Made by a program: the position numbers and the translations under genes. Shown here piece after piece: positions 6,962-13,674 of a stretch of DNA of 51,482 bases. Origin of the DNA: Treponema sp. (GTDB lineage: Bacteria > Spirochaetota > Spirochaetia > Treponematales > Treponemataceae). Below the pieces are notes generated by a model. That model saw only the letters and a list, made by a program, of their open reading frames with translations. It was not told the origin of the DNA and ran no database searches. Position 1 is the stretch's first letter; each line of letters begins with the position of its first letter. The stretch covers positions 1-51,482 of the forward strand of contig JAKSLY010000020.1 of assembly GCA_024400955.1 (NCBI GenBank). The letters run 5' to 3'.

Positions 6962-9055
6962 ATGGGCGTCAAAGTTTCTCTTAAAGTTAAGCTTCTTACT
7001 GTTATTGTTGGTCTTATCGTCGTGTGCTCTGTGGTGCAGGGTACTTTGGTTCAGCAGATTTCGTCGAAGGCTCTTAACGATGCCGTAAGCAAGGCTGTTG
7101 ATTCCATGGCGGATAAGGTTGCACTTGAATTAAGCATCAGGAATTCGGAAGAATTCAGGTTCGTCAGAAATCTGGCCATGCTGCCGATGATTAATGGCGA
7201 CGAATATACTACGGAAGAAAAGTGTGCTCAGCTTGTCAGCATTGCAAAGGGCAGTTCCGGCCGTTACGTGAACATTTCCTTCTATGATAAGGACGGTTAT
7301 ACATATATTCCGGAGCGTCCCGGCGTGCCAATGTTCTTTGGTGACAGGGCTTACATTAAGGCTCCATTGAACGGTAGTGAATACCTCTGCGATCCGTTTA
7401 TCAACAGGGTTACCAATACCCTCATCATGTGCTATGCCGTTCCGGTTTACAGGGACGGAAGAATTGTTGGCGCTCTTTGTGCCACAAGGGACGGTAACTT
7501 TATTTCCGACGTTACTTCTTCCATCGATGTTGGTGGCGGAATGCATCCTGGCGTCATGAACATGAAGACGGGTCAGACTGTTGGAAATTCCAACCAGGAT
7601 ACGGAAAAGGGTGACAATGTGGCCGACCTTGATCCTAACAGCGAGCTTGCCAAGGTTTTGAGGAAGGCATTTTCCGGGGCCGAGGGTGTTGAAGTTTTTA
7701 TGGATCCTGCCCTGAAGAAGAAGATGGTTGTTGGATTCAGGCCTGTTGATGAGGCTTCAGGCTGGTGCGTTTTCTGTGCTGCTCCCTATGACTACTACTT
7801 TAGCGCCATTGGCGTTTTGCAGAAGGCTTTGGTAATCATCCTTCTGGTTTCGATTATTGCAGGCTGTGTTGTCGGTATCCTTTGTATTTCTAGTCTCATC
7901 AAGCCTTTGTTCTATGTCAAGAATTCAATTTCCGAGATTGCATCCGGTCGTGCAGACCTTACGAGCCGCATCAGCCAGTCTTCCAACGATGAAGTCGGTG
8001 AAGTTGTTGACGGCTTTAATACCTTTGTTGAAAAGCTGCAGAAGATCATGACCCAGCTTAAGGATTCCAAGGTTGAACTTTCGAGATCCGGCGAGGACCT
8101 TATTGCAAGTTCTGAGGATACTTCTTCTTCCATCAACGACATTATTGCAAACATTGAATCGGTTCACCAGCAGATCAACAGCCAGGGCAACAGCGTTTCC
8201 GAGACTGCGGGTGCGGTTAATGAAATCGCTTCAAACATTGAGTCCCTGGAGCGCATGATTGAAACCCAGAGCGCAGGAATCTCAGAGGCTTCTGCTGCTG
8301 TTGAACAGATGATCGGTAACATCCGTTCCGTTAACAATTCGGTTGAGAAGATGGCGGAATCCTTTGACGGACTTTCTGAAAGTGCACAAAGCGGTGCAAG
8401 CCTTCAGGCTGATGTTAACGACAGGATCGAACAGATCAAGAACCAGAGCGAAACACTGCAGGAAGCAAACATTGCCATCAGCGCCATTGCAGCCCAGACC
8501 AACCTGCTTGCCATGAACGCTGCAATCGAAGCTGCCCATGCAGGTGATGCCGGCAAGGGATTCTCCGTTGTTGCTGATGAGATCCGCAAGCTTTCAGAAA
8601 CTTCTTCTGCCCAGTCCAAGACCATTGGTGATGAGCTTACCAGCATCCGTGAATCCATTGAAAGCGTTGTTCATGCTTCCAAGGAATCAAGCAGTGCATT
8701 CCAGAATGTTGCGGCAAAGATTAATGATACTGATGAACTTGTCCGCCAGATCAAGGCTGCCATGGAAGAACAGACCCAAGGTTCACAGCAGATTAATGAA
8801 GCCCTTCACAGCATGAATGACAGCACGACGGAAGTTAAGAATGCTTCCCGCGAAATGTCCGAAGGTAACAAGCAGATCCTTGCTGAAGTCAAGAACCTTC
8901 AGGATGCTACCGAAGTCATGAAGAGCAGCATGGAAGTCATGGAAGGCGGTGTAAGGAGAATCAGCGAGACTGGCAATACTCTTACTGAAATTTCCGGCAA
9001 CATGAGGGCTTCCATCGAGAAGATCGGTTCGGAGATTGATCAATTTAAGGTATAA
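6962..9055 (+). CDS. Methyl-accepting chemotaxis protein
   Basis: 697 residues; start ATG 6962 because GAGG (6951-6954) lies 7 bases upstream and the promoter sits just before it. Membrane segment 1 is at about residues 10-30, a periplasmic dCache-like sensor at about 35-280 (ligand unknown; motifs SFYDKDGYTYIP and GDRAYIKAP), membrane segment 2 at about 289-309, HAMP to about 365, then the long coiled-coil signalling domain with the family hairpin [20 protein letters not shown] and [11 protein letters not shown]. It signals to CheA/CheW. There is no CheR/CheB pentapeptide tail. Its cytoplasmic half closely resembles that of the receptor at 38863-40947; the sensors differ. A terminator follows at 9061. 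Confidence 0.92.
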   Translation: MGVKVSLKVKLLTVIVGLIVVCSVVQGTLVQQISSKALNDAVSKAVDSMADKVALELSIRNSEEFRFVRNLAMLPMINGDEYTTEEKCAQLVSIAKGSSGRYVNISFYDKDGYTYIPERPGVPMFFGDRAYIKAPLNGSEYLCDPFINRVTNTLIMCYAVPVYRDGRIVGALCATRDGNFISDVTSSIDVGGGMHPGVMNMKTGQTVGNSNQDTEKGDNVADLDPNSELAKVLRKAFSGAEGVEVFMDPALKKKMVVGFRPVDEASGWCVFCAAPYDYYFSAIGVLQKALVIILLVSIIAGCVVGILCISSLIKPLFYVKNSISEIASGRADLTSRISQSSNDEVGEVVDGFNTFVEKLQKIMTQLKDSKVELSRSGEDLIASSEDTSSSINDIIANIESVHQQINSQGNSVSETAGAVNEIASNIESLERMIETQSAGISEASAAVEQMIGNIRSVNNSVEKMAESFDGLSESAQSGASLQADVNDRIEQIKNQSETLQEANIAISAIAAQTNLLAMNAAIEAAHAGDAGKGFSVVADEIRKLSETSSAQSKTIGDELTSIRESIESVVHASKESSSAFQNVAAKINDTDELVRQIKAAMEEQTQGSQQINEALHSMNDSTTEVKNASREMSEGNKQILAEVKNLQDATEVMKSSMEVMEGGVRRISETGNTLTEISGNMRASIEKIGSEIDQFKV

Positions 9056-9060
9056 GAATT

Positions 9061-9093
9061 GTATGAAAAAAAACGTCCTGTTTTTTTTCATAC
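9061..9093 (+). terminator. Intrinsic terminator after the chemotaxis receptor
   Basis: Perfect 14-base inverted repeat GTATGAAAAAAAAC / GTTTTTTTTCATAC with a 5-base loop, starting 6 bases after the stop codon. Confidence 0.75.
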
Positions 9094-9120
9094 GAGAGTT
9101 TGTGGCAGGCACAAACTCTC
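9094..9120 (+). repeat. GAGAGTTTGTG palindrome
   Basis: Perfect 11-base inverted repeat GAGAGTTTGTG / CACAAACTCTC with loop GCAGG, directly abutting the terminator. Similar GAGTTT...AAACTC palindromes follow the EIIC gene (25728-25786) and groL (42837-42876). Confidence 0.6.
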
Positions 9121-9129
9121 AAGTTTCTG

Positions 9130-9280
9130 CTGCTAACTGACGACGCGCCGTCCCTGGCGCGTGTGTGGGGGGGGTAGTCCGCGCCATTATTTTCTGCGAA
9201 AATAAACATGAAATTATGGGTACATGTTTACTGCTAACTGATGACGCGCCGTGAGAGGTGCGATGTGCTAGGGGCCGCTT
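9130..9280 (+). repeat. Two direct copies of a small hairpin-bearing repeat
   Basis: CTGCTAACTGA-Y-GACGCGCCGT occurs at 9130-9151 and 9231-9252 (one mismatch), each followed by a matching half-stem (GGCGC, and GGTGC with a G-U) and a GTG...GGGG stretch. The spacer also holds AAACATG/CATGTTT. The stretch 9121-9318 has no coding potential that I can support. Confidence 0.5.
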
Positions 9281-9318
9281 TTTTATGGGCGGCTCTTTTG
9301 CTTTTTTGGGGCATAGGG

Positions 9319-9324
9319 TATAAT
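9319..9324 (+). promoter_or_regulatory. -10 box of thyX, predicted leaderless
   Basis: TATAAT ends 8 bases before ATG 9333. The -35 is weak (TTGCTT at 9298-9303, 15-base spacer). The alternative GTG at 9327 would lie upstream of the predicted transcript start. Confidence 0.5.
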
Positions 9325-9332
9325 GTGTGACT

Positions 9333-10019
9333 ATGATAACTATTCTTTCCGAGACAACAAAAAATCCCATTACCAAGATCGGCATGATGGCCGGAGTTTG
9401 CTGGAATGGGGACATAACGGATCCTGAAAAAAACTACAGGCGCGGCATGGACTGCATTTTGTCGGAACATGGGCGCACCTTGGAATTCCCTGACGTGGAA
9501 CTTGTCCTTGACGGATATTCCGCACGCTGCATACGCGAATGGTATACCCACATCGGTGGAGCACCAACACGCCTTCAGTCTTCGACCCGCTACGTAAAGT
9601 GGGAAGGTGACGGATTCATGGATAATTTTGTCCTTCCCCCGTCCGTAAAAAAGGCTGCTGAATCTGAGGATGCCGCCAGTGCCCTTAAGGCCTTTGAAAA
9701 TTCCTTCATGGCTCTCTTGGATTCCCTCGAAAAAAATGGTGCTGCAAAGGAAGACATTGCCATGTTCTATCCACTTGGAATGAAGACCAAGATCGTGGAC
9801 AAGCGTAACCTGCGTAATCTTGTGGAGATGTCACACCAGCGTCTGTGCTCAAGGGCATACTGGGAATACCGTCACCTTATGCAGGACATCTGCAATGCAT
9901 TGTCCGAGTATTCCGAGGAATGGAAGTGGATTGTCGACAACCTGATGATGCCAAAATGTGAAGTGACCGGCTGGTGCAGGGAAAGAAAATCCTGCGGCCG
10001 AAAGCCAAGAAAAGACTGA
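9333..10019 (+). CDS. thyX: Flavin-dependent thymidylate synthase (ThyX-type)
   Basis: 228 residues from ATG 9333. ThyX methylates dUMP to dTMP with FAD, NADPH and methylenetetrahydrofolate. The sequence has the family layout, with WYTHIGGAPTRLQSSTRY around residues 70-87 where ordinary ThyX proteins carry RHR-x7-S, and a C-terminal HQRLCSRAYWEYRHLM helix that matches the usual dUMP/FAD region. The RHR triad is replaced by YTH (His73), a variant also seen, as I recall, in clostridial proteins annotated as ThyX. The basic tail is Cys-containing (CGRKPRKD). It appears to be a single-gene unit, with the terminator at 10050-10098. Confidence 0.8.
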   Translation: MITILSETTKNPITKIGMMAGVCWNGDITDPEKNYRRGMDCILSEHGRTLEFPDVELVLDGYSARCIREWYTHIGGAPTRLQSSTRYVKWEGDGFMDNFVLPPSVKKAAESEDAASALKAFENSFMALLDSLEKNGAAKEDIAMFYPLGMKTKIVDKRNLRNLVEMSHQRLCSRAYWEYRHLMQDICNALSEYSEEWKWIVDNLMMPKCEVTGWCRERKSCGRKPRKD

Positions 10020-10049
10020 CAGCGCCAGAAAATGAATCTTGAATAAAAT

Positions 10050-10098
10050 GGCATGCATCATTCCATGTTTCCTGGGAGTGGTGCATGCCGTTTTTTTT
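10050..10098. terminator. Bidirectional terminator between thyX and trxA
   Basis: GGCATGCA (10050-10057) pairs with TGCATGCC (10082-10089), and the stem continues inward for about seven more pairs with two G-U. A run of eight T follows on the plus strand, and AT-rich sequence follows on the minus strand, so it can end both convergent genes. Confidence 0.8.
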
Positions 10099-10109
10099 AG
10101 GGATGAATT

Positions 10110-10424
10110 TTACAGGCCGAAGGTTTTGATTACTTCTTCCTTAGGCATGTATCCTACGGAGTGGGACTGCATTTTGCCATCCTTGAAGTATACGAGCATT
10201 GGAATGCTTACAACGCCAAACTGCTGTGCAAGTTCCGGCTCTTCGTCAACGTTTACCTTCCCAACGACAAGCTTTCCTTCCTTTTCTTCCGCAATTTCCT
10301 GCAGGACGGGTCCCAGCATCTGGCATGGGCCGCACCAGGTTGCCCAGAAGTCCAGGAGCACCGGCTTGTCCGACTTCAGGACTTCCGATTCAAAATTGGT
10401 CTTTGTGATCTTAACTTCGCTCAT
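10110..10424 (-). CDS. trxA: Thioredoxin
   Basis: 104 residues with the active site WCGPC (Cys31, Cys34), the cis-Pro loop VVSIPMLVYF and the family's usual length. It reduces disulfides in the cytoplasm. The start at 10424 has a strong ribosome binding site, AAGGAGAG, eight bases upstream. It lies 37 bases downstream of a small ferredoxin-thioredoxin-reductase-like gene on the same strand, and both are probably one transcript, which suggests the neighbour supplies its electrons. No NADPH-thioredoxin reductase gene is seen nearby. Confidence 0.95.
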   Translation of the reverse strand: MSEVKITKTNFESEVLKSDKPVLLDFWATWCGPCQMLGPVLQEIAEEKEGKLVVGKVNVDEEPELAQQFGVVSIPMLVYFKDGKMQSHSVGYMPKEEVIKTFGL

Positions 10425-10461
10425 TGTTTCTCTCCTTAACTATCAGTCATAGGACTTGTAA

Positions 10462-10662
10462 TCAGTCTTTTGACTTGTAATACAGTCTGCAGTGGCAGAA
10501 TCCCTCAAATTCAGGATCTGCTATCTGGTCCCTAAATTCCTTGCACATGCACTTGAACTCAGGAAGCCTTGGAATTCTGCATGGGCAGTATCCGTCCTTG
10601 TTCTTGAGTCCTTCCTTTACGGCATCTGCAATTTTTTTGTCAGGATTTTCCGTTATTTTCAT
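10462..10662 (-). CDS. Small ferredoxin-thioredoxin reductase catalytic-domain protein
   Basis: 66 residues. Six cysteines in three C-x-C pairs: CPC at 26-28, CMC at 38-40, CHC at 56-58, with the family context GYCPCR and CHCRLYYK. In the plant and cyanobacterial reductase the same six cysteines bind a 4Fe-4S cluster and form the active disulfide, with spacing CPC-x16-CPC-x8-CHC. Here the spacing is x9 and x15, but the distance from first to last pair is the same. It lies just upstream of trxA. Expected role: pass electrons from ferredoxin to thioredoxin; partner and activity are inferred. A TATAAT directly touching the ATG is too close to serve as its -10, and no ribosome binding site is seen. 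Confidence 0.8.
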   Translation of the reverse strand: MKITENPDKKIADAVKEGLKNKDGYCPCRIPRLPEFKCMCKEFRDQIADPEFEGFCHCRLYYKSKD

Positions 10663-10687
10663 ATTATAAAAATAATAAAAATCGTGC

Positions 10688-10693
10688 TATAAT
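10688..10693 (+). promoter_or_regulatory. -10 box of the deacetylase gene, predicted leaderless
   Basis: TATAAT ends 7 bases before ATG 10701; no good -35 and no Shine-Dalgarno. The AT-rich stretch 10663-10693 is shared with the divergent small redox gene. Confidence 0.5.
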
Positions 10694-10700
10694 TCAACTT

Positions 10701-11315
10701 ATGGAAAAAAAATATTGCGCCCTTTCCTTTGACGACGGGCCGAATGTCACTACAACTGTCCGCATGCTTGATGTTCTGAAAAAACACGGAGTGACTGCTT
10801 CATTCTTCATTCTTGGCAAGAACATTGGACCCCAGACTGAAGGTGTCATTGGACGCATGGTAAGTATGGGCTGCACGGTGGAAAACCATTCCTTTAGCCA
10901 CAGCCACATGACCCGGATGGATGCAGGAGCCATTGCGGATGAAGTTGCAGAAACTTCAAGGCTCATTCAGGAACGCACCGGTCGCATGCCGGAATTCTTC
11001 AGGCCTCCATTCATCGATGTGGATGAAAGGGTTTATTCTTCCGTTGACCTGCCGTTCATTGAAGGAAAGAACTGCCTTGACTGGGATGGAACTGTCAGCG
11101 CAGAAAGGCGGCATGAAATGATCATGGACTTTATCAGTGACGGCACGATTTTTCTCTTGCATGATTTTGAGGAAAATGATGCAACGGTGGAAGTTGTTGA
11201 CAGAATCATTCCAGAATTGAAGAATATGGGATATGCTTTTGTTACGGTCCCAGAACTTTTTGCCATAAAGAAGGTGGACCCCAAGGTACGGGGAAAGCTT
11301 TGGTCCCAGGTGTGA
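10701..11315 (+). CDS. Polysaccharide deacetylase (NodB-like, CE4)
   Basis: 204 residues. CE4 enzymes remove N- or O-acetyl groups from chitin-like or peptidoglycan chains using a metal. Motifs are in order: SFDDGP (Asp11-Asp12), the metal pair H63-SFS-H67, RPPF (101-104) and the final LLHDF with His154. The protein starts directly with the catalytic motif and has no signal peptide or membrane segment, so it acts in the cytoplasm or is exported by another route; the substrate is not readable. It follows a leaderless-type promoter and is 45 bases upstream of the regulator gene on the same strand. Confidence 0.9.
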   Translation: MEKKYCALSFDDGPNVTTTVRMLDVLKKHGVTASFFILGKNIGPQTEGVIGRMVSMGCTVENHSFSHSHMTRMDAGAIADEVAETSRLIQERTGRMPEFFRPPFIDVDERVYSSVDLPFIEGKNCLDWDGTVSAERRHEMIMDFISDGTIFLLHDFEENDATVEVVDRIIPELKNMGYAFVTVPELFAIKKVDPKVRGKLWSQV

Positions 11316-11360
11316 AGTGGGCATCTCTAAAGATTATCTTAAAAAAAGGTGGATGTAAAA

Positions 11361-12689
11361 ATGAAGAAAATTCTTACGGCTTCAACAAATCCGGTGGTTA
11401 TCTCTACAGTGGAAAGCGCATGCAAAACCTATGCGGCATATTTTTCTGCTGAAGTTTTTGGCGCAACAGAACCGGTCATAGCCTATATTAATTATGAAAT
11501 ACCGGAAATCAAGGTTCTTGACTATACCTCTCAGGAAATCAGGTGCGATGAAATCCTCGATGTGATTAAGGGGGATGCATGGCTTCATTACGGCGGCATC
11601 ATTGCAGTATGCGCCAATTCCCGTCAGGTGGAAACCCTGGAGGAACTTAAGGACAACAACATGATTGCCATAGTGACCGTCCAGAATTTCAAGACTCATT
11701 TTTCCAGGATCCTGAGAATCCTTTGGCAGAACCAGCAGTTCCTCTTTAACCGCGGAATGCAGGACATTATCGGAGGCCAGGAGACGGGAAGCTTTACCTG
11801 CGGCAACGATCCCATGGACATCCGCTTTTACGTGAACTTCCTTGTAAGCTATCTTTACAACACCAACAGAATTTCCGGTGACGACCGCTTTAAGCTTCAG
11901 ATGACCCTCATGGAATTCCTGACCAATGCCCTTGAGCACGGAAACCTTGGAATCACCTATGAAGACAAGACACGCTGGCTTTCTTCCGGCCGAGACATCC
12001 TGAACCTTATTGCAAGCCGCAATGCAGATCCAAAATATCGGGAGAGGAGAATTCACATTTCCTATTCAATCGGAAAGTCAAAGTCCTACTTCAAGATCAG
12101 GGATGACGGTGACGGCTTTGACTGGAGAAAGTTCATCGAAAAAAATGGCGCCGAAGACGAAGGTGAGAAATTCCACGGCCGTGGCATTTCCCTTGGAATG
12201 GACCTTGTTCAGCGTGTTTCATACAACGAAAAGGGCAATGAGGTTTCCTTTGAGCTTCCAACCATAAGGAACAAGGTAAATACTGTTCCTGGAATCATGG
12301 AGCCTTTTGCCACCATCGACTTTAAGAACAAGGATGTAATCTGCCGTGAAAACGAAATGTCCAACGACCTGTTCTTTATCGTTTCCGGAAGGTACGCAGT
12401 TTATGCAGGAAAAAAGCTTGCAGCGGTCCTGACTCCCAACGACATGTTCATCGGCGAGATGGCATTCCTTCTTAATGACCGCCGCACTGCAACGGTTCTT
12501 GCCGTAGGCGACTGCAGGCTGATTAAAATTCCAAAGACGGCATTCCTTACCCTAATCAGGAAGAATCCCCACTACGGAATCTTCCTCAGCAAGATGCTTG
12601 CATTAAGGCTTCAGCGTCAGACAAAGGCTCTTGTGGAAGCCCAGAAGAAACTTGCGGAATTTGAAAACCTGAACGGCGAGATAATCTAG
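11361..12689 (+). CDS. Regulator with RsbW-type ATPase and cyclic-nucleotide-binding domains
   Basis: 442 residues from ATG 11361, with AAAGGTGG eight bases upstream. Three parts: residues 1-125 resemble a receiver fold without a full acidic pocket (KKILTAS..., single Asp in KVLDYT); residues about 165-305 are a GHKL ATPase of the RsbW/SpoIIAB type (MEFLTNALEHG, RDDGDGFDW, GRGISLGMDLV); residues about 313-427 are a cNMP-binding domain (ENEMSNDLFFIVSGRYAVY, GEMAFLLNDRRTATV). The order suggests a cytoplasmic kinase or anti-sigma-like switch gated by a small ligand. There is no transmembrane segment and no phospho-acceptor His domain. Targets are unknown. Confidence 0.8.
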   Translation: MKKILTASTNPVVISTVESACKTYAAYFSAEVFGATEPVIAYINYEIPEIKVLDYTSQEIRCDEILDVIKGDAWLHYGGIIAVCANSRQVETLEELKDNNMIAIVTVQNFKTHFSRILRILWQNQQFLFNRGMQDIIGGQETGSFTCGNDPMDIRFYVNFLVSYLYNTNRISGDDRFKLQMTLMEFLTNALEHGNLGITYEDKTRWLSSGRDILNLIASRNADPKYRERRIHISYSIGKSKSYFKIRDDGDGFDWRKFIEKNGAEDEGEKFHGRGISLGMDLVQRVSYNEKGNEVSFELPTIRNKVNTVPGIMEPFATIDFKNKDVICRENEMSNDLFFIVSGRYAVYAGKKLAAVLTPNDMFIGEMAFLLNDRRTATVLAVGDCRLIKIPKTAFLTLIRKNPHYGIFLSKMLALRLQRQTKALVEAQKKLAEFENLNGEII

Positions 12690-12702
12690 CTTTTCGGTTT
12701 TA

Positions 12703-13674
12703 TTACATCCTGTATTCGTAATAAGTGTTTTTTAAGTCTTCGCTGACCTTTGAAAATCCGATGCGTTCCAGGGCTGCGGAATTTTCACTGCCCGAAGGAA
12801 CCGTCATCTTAAGCAGGTGGATTCCAAGTTTTTCCGCCTGCTTCCTTATGAAGAAGATCATCTGCCGTGAAAAGTTCCTTGCGCGGAATTCCCTTTCGAC
12901 ATGGAAGTCATTGATGACAAGCCAGTCCTCTTTTTTATAGAAGGAAAACCTTCCGGCCTTTTGAGGGACATCCGGATTTGAAGAATCTGCATTTGCCACG
13001 GTCATGTCCCAGATGCTGTGGCCATATTCAATTTGTCTTGCAATGGCAGGATCGTCGCTTTCCCTTACCTGGTTGAAGATGGCCGGGATGAAATTCTTGA
13101 TCCTGCAGCTGGAAGAAACGCCGTCCCCCTTGTCATAGAAGGTGGTCTTGAATTCCGGATTGGATTTAAGGTAGGAAACATATTTCCTGATTTTCCTGAC
13201 CAGCTTTATGGTGCTGTAGTTATGGGTCAGGCTTAAGTCGTCGACCATGCCGTGAAAGAACAGGTTGTCGCTGATGATGACGCCCTCCGGCTTAAGGTTT
13301 TCGGAAAATTTTTCGAAGAACCTTGTGTACTGGGCTTTTGCTGCGTCGATGAAGACGAGGTCGAATTTTTTATCCGTCGAAAAATCCAGGGCATCCATGT
13401 TGTGAATTTCAATTCTTTCAGAAAGCCCATGGTCCTGGATGTTCTGCACTGCGCGGATGTATCGGTCAATGTCGATTTCAACAGTTGTTACGTGGATGTC
13501 CTGTGCAAGGGATGCAAACCGGATTGCCGAATAGCCGATGGCAGATCCAATTTCAAGAATTTCCCTGGCATTCCTTTCCTTTATGAGAGAACAGATGAAT
13601 TCAATTCCTTCATCCTTCATTATGGGAACCGAGTTTTTTACTGCGTATTCTTTTATTTCTTCAATGTTTTCCAT
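12703..13674 (-). CDS. TrmR-like O-methyltransferase fused to a GNAT-like acetyltransferase domain
   Basis: 323 residues. Residues 1-195 are a class I SAM-dependent O-methyltransferase of the TrmR/catechol type: LEIGSAIGYSAI (motif I), TTVEIDIDRY, FIDAAKAQY, ISDNLFFHGMV. TrmR methylates 5-hydroxyuridine in tRNA in Gram-positive bacteria, and this may be the same reaction (inference). Residues about 205-323 read as a GNAT domain, with a WLVINDFHVEREFRARNFSRQM stretch in the acetyl-CoA loop position and a final AALERIGF motif. The start shares one base with the stop of the upstream EAL gene (TGATG), so translation is probably coupled. Confidence 0.75.
   Translation of the reverse strand: MENIEEIKEYAVKNSVPIMKDEGIEFICSLIKERNAREILEIGSAIGYSAIRFASLAQDIHVTTVEIDIDRYIRAVQNIQDHGLSERIEIHNMDALDFSTDKKFDLVFIDAAKAQYTRFFEKFSENLKPEGVIISDNLFFHGMVDDLSLTHNYSTIKLVRKIRKYVSYLKSNPEFKTTFYDKGDGVSSSCRIKNFIPAIFNQVRESDDPAIARQIEYGHSIWDMTVANADSSNPDVPQKAGRFSFYKKEDWLVINDFHVEREFRARNFSRQMIFFIRKQAEKLGIHLLKMTVPSGSENSAALERIGFSKVSEDLKNTYYEYRM

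Noticed and set aside
10663..10668. TATAAT touching the ATG of the small redox gene
   Set aside because: With zero bases between box and start codon the transcript would begin inside the gene; likely chance in an AT-rich gap.
11382..12056. 224-residue minus-strand frame
   Set aside because: Antisense of the ATPase/cNMP regulator, whose motifs are clear on the plus strand.
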